Made by a program: the position numbers and the translations under genes
Shown here: in pieces, positions 1 through 5,458 of the stretch
How positions within the stretch are numbered: the first letter of the stretch is position 1
Layout: every line of letters starts with the position of its first letter
Source of the DNA: Actinomycetota bacterium
GTDB lineage: Bacteria > Actinomycetota > Actinomycetes > Streptosporangiales > Streptosporangiaceae
Length of the DNA: 8,309 nt
Assembly: GCA_003168295.1 (NCBI GenBank)
Contig: PMST01000700.1
Coordinates: 4,196 to 12,504 of the forward strand
Direction of reading: 5' to 3'
Notes under the pieces: generated by a model
Told to the model about the DNA's origin: nothing
The model's input: only the letters and a program-made list of their open reading frames with translations
Database searches by the model: none

Positions 1-24
1 ACACCCGACGGAGGCACCGGATGA
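1..24 (+). CDS. Possible 3' end of an upstream gene (7 codons and stop)
   Basis: Frame 1 reads T-P-D-G-G-T-G and stops at the TGA at 22-24. That TGA overlaps the murJ ATG at 21-23 in an ATGA junction, a common arrangement in actinobacterial operons. Only seven codons are visible, so the product cannot be identified. By synteny with other actinobacteria, the gene before murJ is often a large secreted or membrane protein (DUF6049 family; Rv3909 holds this place in M. tuberculosis). That identity is inference from position only. Confidence 0.35.
   Translation, partial: TPDGGTG
10..14 (+). promoter_or_regulatory. Ribosome binding site of murJ
   Basis: GGAGG lies 6 nt upstream of the ATG at 21, an ideal Shine-Dalgarno sequence. 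It supports the 21 start, and therefore the long N-terminal extension, over later in-frame starts such as the ATG at 618 (Met200). Confidence 0.75.
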
Positions 25-2222
25 CCTGGCCGATGCACGACGCTGGGCCGACGACGCCTGACCCCGGGGATACCGGGCGTGAAGATCCCCGGCGCGAGGA
101 TCTAGAGGACCAGGACCAGTGGCCGGACGGGGACGAGCGGCCGCGCCGGGGTCGGCACGCCGCCGATCCCGACCCGCTGCCGCCGTTGGAAGGCCCGATG
201 CCGGGCGGTGGCCCGGCCCCTGCCGAGACCACGCTGCCGCTGGCGCTATCCTGGCCCGCCCCGCCGCCCAGGACGCCCAGGTTCACACCGTCAGATCCGG
301 CCGGACCACCTGGGGCGGCGGGATCGGCAGGTGCGCCTCCCGGATGGCGCCGGGTGGGCCGCCCGCCCGGCGACCCGGCACCTGGCCACGCCCAGCCCCG
401 GGCCCCCCGGCCCGGGCCGGCGCAGCCCAGAGCGCCTCAGCCGCAACGCCCGCAGCCTAGCTTCCAGCCCTTCGACCAACCGGGCCGTCCCCCGGCCGCC
501 GGCGGACCCCGCGGACCCGCAGGACCCGCCGCACCGCCGACGGGCAGGCGGCCGCCCGGTCCGGCCGCGGACCAGGCCGGCACCCAGCGTTCCAGCCTGG
601 TCCGCTCCGGAACCGGCATGGCCATCGGCACCCTGATGTCCCGGGGCACCGGCTTCCTGCGCACCTTCGTCCTGATCTACGCGATCGGGGTGCTGAACCT
701 CAGCAGCGCGTACAACAACGCCAACACCCTGCCGAACACCGTCTACTACCTGATGCTCGGCGGCATCTTCACCAGCGTGGTCGTGCCGCTGCTGGTCCGG
801 GCGGCCAAACGCGACCCGGACCACGGCGAGGCTTACGCGCAGCGGATGTTCACCCTCGGCGCGGTGGCGCTGCTCGTGGTCACGGTGCTGGCCACGCTGG
901 CGGCAGGCCCGCTGGTCGATCTGTACTCCGGCGGCATCAACGGGCCGCCCGGCAGCCATCTGGCCGCCGAGCACCACCTGATGGTGGTCTGGGCCTACTT
1001 CTTCATCCCGCAGATCTTCTTCTACGGCATGAGCTCGCTCATCGGGGCGGTCCTGAACACCCGCGGCCGGTTCGCCGCCCCGATGTGGACCCCGGTCCTC
1101 AACAACCTCGTCGTGATCGCCGTCGGCGGCCTCTACGTGGTCACGGTGGGCCTGAACAAGGAGCCCTGGACCATCTCGGCCACGGGCGTGCAACTGCTCG
1201 GGATCGGCACCACGCTCGGCGTCGTCGCGCAGACCGTCGCGCTGTTCCCCTCCCTGCGCGGGGCGGGCTTCCGGTGGCGCCCGACGCTGCGGTTCCGCCG
1301 GGCCGAGGTGTCCGAGATGGGCCGGATGGCCAGCTGGATGACGGTCTACGTGGTCTCCCAGTGGGCCGGCACCTTGATCGTCCAGATCCTCGCGAACAAG
1401 GCCTCTCCTGGCCGGGACGGATATACCGCCTATTCGGTGGCCTGGCAGCTGTTCCAGCTGCCCTATGCGATCGTCGGCATCTCGGTGATCACCGCGCTGC
1501 TGCCCCGGATGAGCGAGCACGCGAGCGCCCGCCGTTACTCGTTGGTCCGGGACGATTTCTCGATCGGGGTCCGGCTGGCGGCGGTGATCGTGGTGCCCGC
1601 GGCGATCTTCCTCGGCCTGCTCGGCGGGCCGCTCGCCGAGTTCCTGATCTCCTACGGCAGCGCCACACCTACCGAGGCCAGGTACATCGGCGAGACGTTC
1701 GGTCTGTTCTCCCTGGGCCTGGTGCCTTACATGCTGACCCAGTTGCAGCTGCGGGTGTTCTATTCGTTCCAGGACAGCCGGACCGCCGCCTTCGTGGGCC
1801 TGCTCACGATGGTCGTCGGCATCGCCGGCGACTACATCGCGTTCGCGATGCTGCCGCGCCTGGATGTGGTGGCCGGGCTAGCCGTCGTGTACGGGATCGC
1901 CAACCTGACCGGCACCATCGCCGGGTGGGCCCTGCTGCTGCGCCGGGTCGGCAGCCTCGACGGCTGGGCCATCGCCCGGAGCCTGACCCGGATGCACGTG
2001 GCCACGGTGCCCGGGCTCGTCTTCGCCGTGTTCGTCATGATCGGCGCCGGGCACGTGACGCACAACCCCGGTGCGGCCTACGGCTTCATCGTCACCGTGG
2101 TCGGCGGCGGCGGCGCGTTCGCGCTCTACGCGCTGAGCGCCAGGGCGCTGCGGGTGACCGAGTTCGGATTCGTGGCCAGGACGATGGCGGCAAGATTCGG
2201 CCGGCGGAGCGGGCGGCATTAG
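21..2222 (+). CDS. murJ: MurJ/MviN-type lipid II flippase with long proline-rich N-terminal extension
   Basis: Predicted lipid II flippase of the MOP superfamily, which moves undecaprenyl-linked peptidoglycan precursor across the cytoplasmic membrane. The 733-aa protein has two parts. Residues 1 to about 190 are disordered and rich in Pro, Gly, Ala and Arg, with an acidic beginning and QPRAP-like repeats near 130-150. From about residue 192 a membrane core of about 540 residues begins, close to the length of E. coli MurJ (511 aa). I count about 14 hydrophobic segments. The first follows a typical MurJ opening, MSRGTGFLRTFVL at about 206-218, with basic residues before and inside the helix. 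The start has an ideal GGAGG. The pseudokinase gene follows after 15 nt. In M. tuberculosis MviN (Rv3910) these two genes are one fused protein. The family call is strong; the role of the extension is unknown. Confidence 0.93.
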   Translation: MTWPMHDAGPTTPDPGDTGREDPRREDLEDQDQWPDGDERPRRGRHAADPDPLPPLEGPMPGGGPAPAETTLPLALSWPAPPPRTPRFTPSDPAGPPGAAGSAGAPPGWRRVGRPPGDPAPGHAQPRAPRPGPAQPRAPQPQRPQPSFQPFDQPGRPPAAGGPRGPAGPAAPPTGRRPPGPAADQAGTQRSSLVRSGTGMAIGTLMSRGTGFLRTFVLIYAIGVLNLSSAYNNANTLPNTVYYLMLGGIFTSVVVPLLVRAAKRDPDHGEAYAQRMFTLGAVALLVVTVLATLAAGPLVDLYSGGINGPPGSHLAAEHHLMVVWAYFFIPQIFFYGMSSLIGAVLNTRGRFAAPMWTPVLNNLVVIAVGGLYVVTVGLNKEPWTISATGVQLLGIGTTLGVVAQTVALFPSLRGAGFRWRPTLRFRRAEVSEMGRMASWMTVYVVSQWAGTLIVQILANKASPGRDGYTAYSVAWQLFQLPYAIVGISVITALLPRMSEHASARRYSLVRDDFSIGVRLAAVIVVPAAIFLGLLGGPLAEFLISYGSATPTEARYIGETFGLFSLGLVPYMLTQLQLRVFYSFQDSRTAAFVGLLTMVVGIAGDYIAFAMLPRLDVVAGLAVVYGIANLTGTIAGWALLLRRVGSLDGWAIARSLTRMHVATVPGLVFAVFVMIGAGHVTHNPGAAYGFIVTVVGGGGAFALYALSARALRVTEFGFVARTMAARFGRRSGRH
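397..416 (+). repeat. GC-only hairpin within the murJ extension
   Basis: CCCGGGCC at 397-404 pairs perfectly with GGCCCGGG at 409-416 across a CCCC loop. It lies in the proline-rich, low-complexity coding part of murJ (codons about 126-132). It may follow simply from Pro/Gly/Ala/Arg codons at very high GC. No function is evident. Confidence 0.4.
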
Positions 2223-2237
2223 CATGGGTGACAACCT

Positions 2238-3830
2238 ATGAGCACATACACGTCGGAACCAGGTACCCGGCTCGCGGGGCGCTACCGCCTTGTTGACCAG
2301 GTGAATGAGGGTGCCGGCTGGACATACTGGAAAGCCACCGATGAGACCCTGGCCCGATCGGTCACGGTACTCACCTTCGCCACGGGTTTTCCCCGGGTGG
2401 CCGAGGCCATCACCGCGGCCCGGGCCGCCAGCAGGCTCAACGACCCGCGGTTTCCCCAGGTGTTCGACGTGGAAGACGCCGATGAGCTGCCCTACGTGGT
2501 GATGGAATGGGTCGTCGGCGAGTCGCTGCTCGACATGCTCGCCGAAGGCCCGCTCGACCCGCCGCGCGCGGCCGCGCTGGTGCTGGAGGCGGCCCAGGCG
2601 ATCACGGCCGCCCAGGCAGCCGGCCTGGCGCACCTGCGGCTCAGTCCGGCCTGCCTGCACTGGACGCCAGGCGGCGGGGTGAAGATCGCCGGGCTCGGCA
2701 TCGATGCCGCCCTGGCCGGCCCGGAATTGACCGGCGTCGGCCTGGCCGAGGAACAGGGCGCCGAGGACTCGGCCCTGACCGACACCCGCGATCTCGCCCG
2801 GCTGCTTTACGCCGCTCTGACCGGATACTGGCCCGGCCAGCAGAGTTCTGGCGGGTCCGGGCCTGGGCTGCTGCCGCCCGCGCCGGAGACCGACGGGACC
2901 CTCTGCACCCCGCGCCAGGTATCGGCCGGCGTCCCGGCCGGCATCGACGCGGTGACCTGCCAGGCGCTGTTCCAGCGGCCGAGCCGGCACGGGCCGGCGC
3001 TGAGCACGCCCGCGATGTTTGCTGACGCCCTGGCGAGCGTGACCCCGCCGGTCCCGATGGCGTTCCTGCCCGCTTCAGCCAGCCAGACCACGGTCGATGG
3101 CTATCGCCGTGATGTGTCCACGAACCCGTACCCGGCCGCCGCCGATACCGATACGCGGTCCCGGTCCGGCGGCGGCAGCTTCCGGCCGCCTCAGCACCGT
3201 GCCACCGTGACCCGGGCCGTCATCAGCGTGGTTATCGTCGTCATCCTCGCCGCGATCGGCGTGGCCGTATGGTCAGCCAGCCGCGGCTCGCCCAACACGG
3301 CGACCCCGACACCTGGCGGCCGCACCCAGTCCGCGTCCCCCGCCGCGGGGGACGCGGACGTCGTGCTCAAGCCGGTCAGCGCCAGCGTCTTCGCCGTGGG
3401 CAGCACAGACGACCCCAGCGGCGCGCAGTACGCGATAGACGGCAGCGCCAGCACGTTCTGGCACACCGACTACTACGTCGGCAACTCGGTCTTCGGAGGT
3501 CTGAATACGGGCATGGGGCTGATCCTCGACATGGGCAAGGAGGTGCGGCTGAGCCAGGTGATGGTCCAGTTCGGCACCATCTGCTGCACGCACGCCGAGA
3601 TCGAGATCGGCAACAATGACACCCCGGCCGCCCTGAACACCTTCACCGAGCTGCAGAGCTCCAGCACGGCGGTGGGCGCCACGACGTTCGGCATTACCAA
3701 GAACACGACCGGCCGTTACGTGCTGATCTGGATCACCGACCTGCCCCCGGAGGCCGGCTCCGGCAACCACTACCAGGCGCTGATCTACAACATCGCGGTG
3801 CGCGGACCCGCCGCGGGCCAGTCGGGTTGA
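2238..3830 (+). CDS. Membrane pseudokinase with discoidin-like extracytoplasmic domain (MviN C-terminal half equivalent)
   Basis: The 530-aa protein has a Ser/Thr-kinase-like domain (about 12-270), a Ser/Thr-rich juxtamembrane stretch (about 271-326), one transmembrane helix (about 327-347), a short linker, and an F5/8 type C (discoidin-like) domain outside the membrane (about 375-522). Kinase landmarks are destroyed: the ATP-binding Lys is Leu45, HRDLKPxN reads HLRLSPAC (132-139, catalytic Asp is Arg134), and DFG reads GLG (152-154). It should therefore be inactive and act as a scaffold. In M. tuberculosis the same modules form the C-terminal half of MviN, where PknB phosphorylation recruits the FHA protein FhaA to control peptidoglycan synthesis. 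The spacing to murJ suggests the same partnership in trans. The start at 2238 has only a weak GGGTG upstream, so coupling to murJ is likely. Many annotations would name this simply 'protein kinase family protein'. Confidence 0.88.
   Translation: MSTYTSEPGTRLAGRYRLVDQVNEGAGWTYWKATDETLARSVTVLTFATGFPRVAEAITAARAASRLNDPRFPQVFDVEDADELPYVVMEWVVGESLLDMLAEGPLDPPRAAALVLEAAQAITAAQAAGLAHLRLSPACLHWTPGGGVKIAGLGIDAALAGPELTGVGLAEEQGAEDSALTDTRDLARLLYAALTGYWPGQQSSGGSGPGLLPPAPETDGTLCTPRQVSAGVPAGIDAVTCQALFQRPSRHGPALSTPAMFADALASVTPPVPMAFLPASASQTTVDGYRRDVSTNPYPAAADTDTRSRSGGGSFRPPQHRATVTRAVISVVIVVILAAIGVAVWSASRGSPNTATPTPGGRTQSASPAAGDADVVLKPVSASVFAVGSTDDPSGAQYAIDGSASTFWHTDYYVGNSVFGGLNTGMGLILDMGKEVRLSQVMVQFGTICCTHAEIEIGNNDTPAALNTFTELQSSSTAVGATTFGITKNTTGRYVLIWITDLPPEAGSGNHYQALIYNIAVRGPAAGQSG
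3329..3359 (+). repeat. Perfect 14-bp inverted repeat (hairpin) within the pseudokinase gene
   Basis: GTCCGCGTCCCCCG at 3329-3342 is the exact reverse complement of 3346-3359, with only a 3-nt CCG loop at 3343-3345. In RNA this gives a very stable 14-bp stem. It encodes part of the linker between the transmembrane helix and the discoidin domain (residues about 364-374), where sequence is little constrained. No T-run follows, so it is not a classical intrinsic terminator. It could be a U-less terminator or attenuator, an mRNA-processing site, or a small palindromic insertion. Confidence 0.8.
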
Positions 3831-3836
3831 TGCCGC

Positions 3837-4448
3837 ATGCGGGACGCCGGCGAGCAGTGGCCTTCTGACGCCGAACTGCTCCGCCGGCATGTGGCCGGAG
3901 ATGACCAGGCGTTCGGCGAGCTGTTCCGCAGGCACCGGGACCGGCTGTGGGCGGTCGCGCTGCGCACCGTCTGCGACCCGGAGGAGGCGGCCGACGCGCT
4001 GCAAGACGCGATGGTCTCCGCCTTCCGGCGGGCCGCGGACTTCCGCGGCGACTCCGCCGTCACCACGTGGCTGCACCGGATCGTGGTAAACGCCGCTCTT
4101 GACCGGCTCCGCCGTCGGGCCGCCAGGCCCGCCGTGCCGGCCGGCGACGAGCAGGCCTTCGAGGCCCTGGCCGGGTCGGTGGGCGACCCCGCCCAGGCCA
4201 CCGACACCAGGCTCGACGTCGACGCCGCGCTGCGGATATTGCCGCCGCAGCAGCGGGCCGCCCTCGTGGTCGTCGACATGCTCGGCTTCTCGGTCGCCGA
4301 CGCCGCCGTCATCCTCGACATCTCACCAGGCACGGTGAAGAGCCGCTGCGCCCGCGCCCGGGCCCGGCTGCTTCCGCACGTGGCCCACCTACGAGGGAAC
4401 CGATCGGCGAGCCAGAGCGTCTCACCTGCGCAGGGAGGAGACGTATGA
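3837..4448 (+). CDS. sigM: ECF RNA polymerase sigma factor, SigM type
   Basis: The 203-aa extracytoplasmic-function sigma factor carries only the sigma-2 and sigma-4 domains. Sigma-2 spans about residues 22-95, with the typical CDPEEAADALQDAMVSAFR and TTWLHRIVVNAALDRLRRR blocks for core binding and -10 recognition. Sigma-4 spans about 128-182, with a helix-turn-helix around DISPGTVKSRCARARARL for -35 recognition. A tail of about 20 polar residues follows. The frame is closed by the pseudokinase stop at 3828-3830, so ATG 3837 is the first possible start; no clear Shine-Dalgarno is seen and coupling is likely. The following zinc anti-sigma gene and the murJ-trx neighbourhood match the sigM-rsmA locus of mycobacteria and Streptomyces, which is the basis for the name. 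Its targets cannot be read here; an envelope or redox stress role is inferred. Confidence 0.9.
   Translation: MRDAGEQWPSDAELLRRHVAGDDQAFGELFRRHRDRLWAVALRTVCDPEEAADALQDAMVSAFRRAADFRGDSAVTTWLHRIVVNAALDRLRRRAARPAVPAGDEQAFEALAGSVGDPAQATDTRLDVDAALRILPPQQRAALVVVDMLGFSVADAAVILDISPGTVKSRCARARARLLPHVAHLRGNRSASQSVSPAQGGDV
4396..4421 (+). promoter_or_regulatory. Candidate ECF-type promoter inside the 3' end of sigM
   Basis: GGAAC (4396-4400) and CGTC (4418-4421) are separated by 17 nt, the classical -35/-10 pattern of many ECF sigma factors, including SigM/SigW-like ones. It lies in the codons for the non-conserved tail of SigM. Transcription would start about 4428-4432, just before the GGAGG at 4434. 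This would give sigM-dependent extra transcription of the anti-sigma gene. GGAAC occurs several times by chance in this window, so the call is tentative. Confidence 0.35.
4434..4438 (+). promoter_or_regulatory. Strong ribosome binding site at the end of sigM
   Basis: GGAGG with 6 nt to the ATG at 4445. It is the best Shine-Dalgarno after murJ's, and it points to the 36-codon ORF rather than to the anti-sigma start 107 nt further on. It is the main evidence that translation begins at 4445. Confidence 0.6.
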
Positions 4449-4555
4449 GCGAGCCGGAGGGGCGCGGCATCGCCTGGACCGAGGAGCGAGGCACGAGCGA
4501 CGAGGGAAGGCGGTGCCTCAAGGCGCCCCGCAGGCGAGCGGGAGACACAGCATGA
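4445..4555 (+). CDS. Possible 36-aa small protein or coupling ORF between sigM and its anti-sigma gene
   Basis: The ATG at 4445 overlaps the sigM stop as ATGA, and the TGA at 4553-4555 overlaps the anti-sigma ATG at 4552 as ATGA. A perfect GGAGG precedes it. The predicted product is hydrophilic and highly charged (7 acidic, 8 basic residues), begins MSEPEGRG, has one Trp and one Cys, ends with an Arg-rich stretch, and has no membrane segment or known domain. Third positions are about 83 percent G/C, but CGA, GGA, AGG, ACA and GCA codons are less typical of the neighbours. It may be a real small protein, a ribosome relay that couples sigM to anti-sigma translation, or a non-coding spacer opened by insertion or duplication. 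I do not recognise it. Confidence 0.42.
   Translation: MSEPEGRGIAWTEERGTSDEGRRCLKAPRRRAGDTA
4459..4529 (+). repeat. Nested inverted repeats in the sigM/anti-sigma interval
   Basis: The outer arms are GGGGCGC (4459-4465) and GCGCCCC (4523-4529); the inner arms are GAGGCAC (4488-4494) and GTGCCTC (4513-4519). All four are perfect 7-mers in nested order, so the RNA could fold into one interrupted hairpin that fills the interval. This could modulate the sigM to anti-sigma translation ratio or mark a dispersed repeat element. Confidence 0.4.
4541..4544 (+). promoter_or_regulatory. Ribosome binding site that sets the anti-sigma start
   Basis: GGAG lies 7 nt before the ATG at 4552. An in-frame GTG at 4513 would add 13 residues but has only GAGGGAAGG immediately upstream at close range. 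The ATGA junction at 4552 makes 4552 the better start. Confidence 0.55.
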
Positions 4556-5388
4556 GGGGCCAGACGACCCACCTGGACGGCGATGTCCTGGCCGAATTCG
4601 ACGCGGGCCTGACCACCGGACGCCGGGGCGCCAGGATCGCCGCGCATCTGGCGGGATGCGACCGCTGCCAGGCGCTACGGGAGGAGATTGCCGGGGTTTC
4701 CGCACTGCTCGCGGCGATCCCGGCCCAGGCCATGCCCGACCGGGTGGCTCAGCGGCTCGACCGGGTGCTCGCCGCCGAGGTGGTGCAAAGGGCTGATTCC
4801 GAACGGGCCCGGGGTGGCAGCCCGCGACATCATGCCACCCGCGGCCGGCCGGCCAGGAACCGGGGTTTGCGCCTGGTATCCCTGCGCGTCCTCGCCCCCG
4901 CCACGGCCGTCGTGCTGGCCGCCGCCGGGTACGGCCTGAGCCAGCTGGCCGGCGGAGGCGGCCCCCAGACCGCCAGCAGCTCTGTGGCGGCAGGTCCCGC
5001 CAGGGCGGCGGCTGGCCGCGCCAACATCCCCGCGGTGCTGCCAAGCAGCGAACCGGCGGCGCGGCCGCAGCTGAGGTCAGGGGCCGGCTTTCCCTTCGTG
5101 ACCAGCCACACCAACTTCGCGCCCGGCACGCTCAAGCAGCAGGTCGAGGCCGCGCTCCGGGCGGCGCCGTCGGCGCCCGCAACCCAGCCCCCGCCCACAG
5201 CCGTCAAGGCGTGCGTGCGCGATGTCGCCGGGAACGCCAACCCGCTCCTGGTCGAAAGTGCCCGCTACCAGGGCCAGGCCGCCACCATCATCGTGATGCG
5301 CACGAGCCAGGGCGACACTGCGGTGGTGACGGGGGCGGGCTGCTCAGCCGGCCACGGTGAGCGGCTCGCCACCACGACGGTGCCGTAG
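4552..5388 (+). CDS. rsmA: Transmembrane zinc-type anti-sigma factor (anti-SigM)
   Basis: The 278-aa protein is predicted to hold SigM inactive at the membrane. Residues 1-45 form a short zf-HC2/ZAS domain with the signature H32-x3-C36-x2-C39 (HLAGCDRC). A helical, charged cytoplasmic region follows to about 112, then one transmembrane segment (about 113-133). About 145 residues lie outside, starting with a low-complexity Ala/Gly/Ser/Pro linker. A folded part near 195-278 contains just two cysteines, C221 and C264, which could form a disulfide. Adjacency to sigM and the ZAS motif make the role clear; the symbol follows the mycobacterial sigM-rsmA pair and is unrelated to the rRNA methyltransferase also called RsmA. 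Start 4552 is chosen for its ATGA overlap and GGAG; GTG 4513 is the alternative. Release by proteolysis or redox change is inferred. Confidence 0.85.
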   Translation: MRGQTTHLDGDVLAEFDAGLTTGRRGARIAAHLAGCDRCQALREEIAGVSALLAAIPAQAMPDRVAQRLDRVLAAEVVQRADSERARGGSPRHHATRGRPARNRGLRLVSLRVLAPATAVVLAAAGYGLSQLAGGGGPQTASSSVAAGPARAAAGRANIPAVLPSSEPAARPQLRSGAGFPFVTSHTNFAPGTLKQQVEAALRAAPSAPATQPPPTAVKACVRDVAGNANPLLVESARYQGQAATIIVMRTSQGDTAVVTGAGCSAGHGERLATTTVP

Positions 5389-5395
5389 TCCGGTC

Positions 5396-5422
5396 GGGAA
5401 TCTTCGGGCCCTAGTATCGGTT
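5396..5422 (+). promoter_or_regulatory. Sigma-R/sigma-H type promoter of trxBA
   Basis: GGGAAT at 5396-5401, then exactly 18 nt, then GTT at 5420-5422. This matches the consensus GGAAT-N18-GTT known for Streptomyces SigR and close to that of mycobacterial SigH, whose known regulons include trxBA. It begins 8 nt after the anti-sigma stop and would start transcription near 5430, leaving a leader of about 30 nt before the TTG. It predicts induction by disulfide stress and a SigR/RsrA pair elsewhere in this genome. Confidence 0.85.
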
Positions 5423-5442
5423 CACTGGAGTGCCAGTCAGAT

Positions 5443-5448
5443 GAGGGG
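5443..5448 (+). promoter_or_regulatory. Ribosome binding site supporting the TTG start of trxB
   Basis: GAGGGG ends 10 nt before the TTG at 5459 and 19 nt before the in-frame GTG at 5468. The distance favours TTG. Confidence 0.5.
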
Positions 5449-5458
5449 TTGATAACGG

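Noticed and set aside
291..1520. 409-codon open frame on the minus strand opposite murJ
   Set aside because: Its product is Asp/His/Arg/Gly-rich low-complexity typical of antisense shadows at high GC; murJ on the plus strand is unmistakable.
1085..2296. 403-codon plus-strand frame overlapping murJ and the pseudokinase start
   Set aside because: Arg/Pro/Ala-rich composition without domains; a GC-driven shadow of murJ.
1878..2990. 370-codon minus-strand frame across the murJ/pseudokinase junction
   Set aside because: No recognisable domain; antisense to two clear genes.
3828..3839. Pseudokinase and sigM lie in the same frame, separated by one TGA, suggesting read-through fusion
   Set aside because: A fusion would join an extracytoplasmic discoidin domain to a cytosolic sigma factor, which makes no topological sense; same frame has a one-in-three chance.
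3273..4076. 267-codon minus-strand frame across the pseudokinase/sigM junction
   Set aside because: Shadow composition and conflict with two supported genes.
4513..4551. In-frame GTG at 4513 as the anti-sigma start (13 extra residues)
   Set aside because: The ATG at 4552 has a better spaced GGAG and forms an ATGA junction; the ZAS domain needs no residues before it.
3785..5044. 419-codon minus-strand frame opposite sigM and the anti-sigma gene
   Set aside because: Arg/Pro/Ser-rich shadow with no domain; the plus-strand genes have clear motifs.
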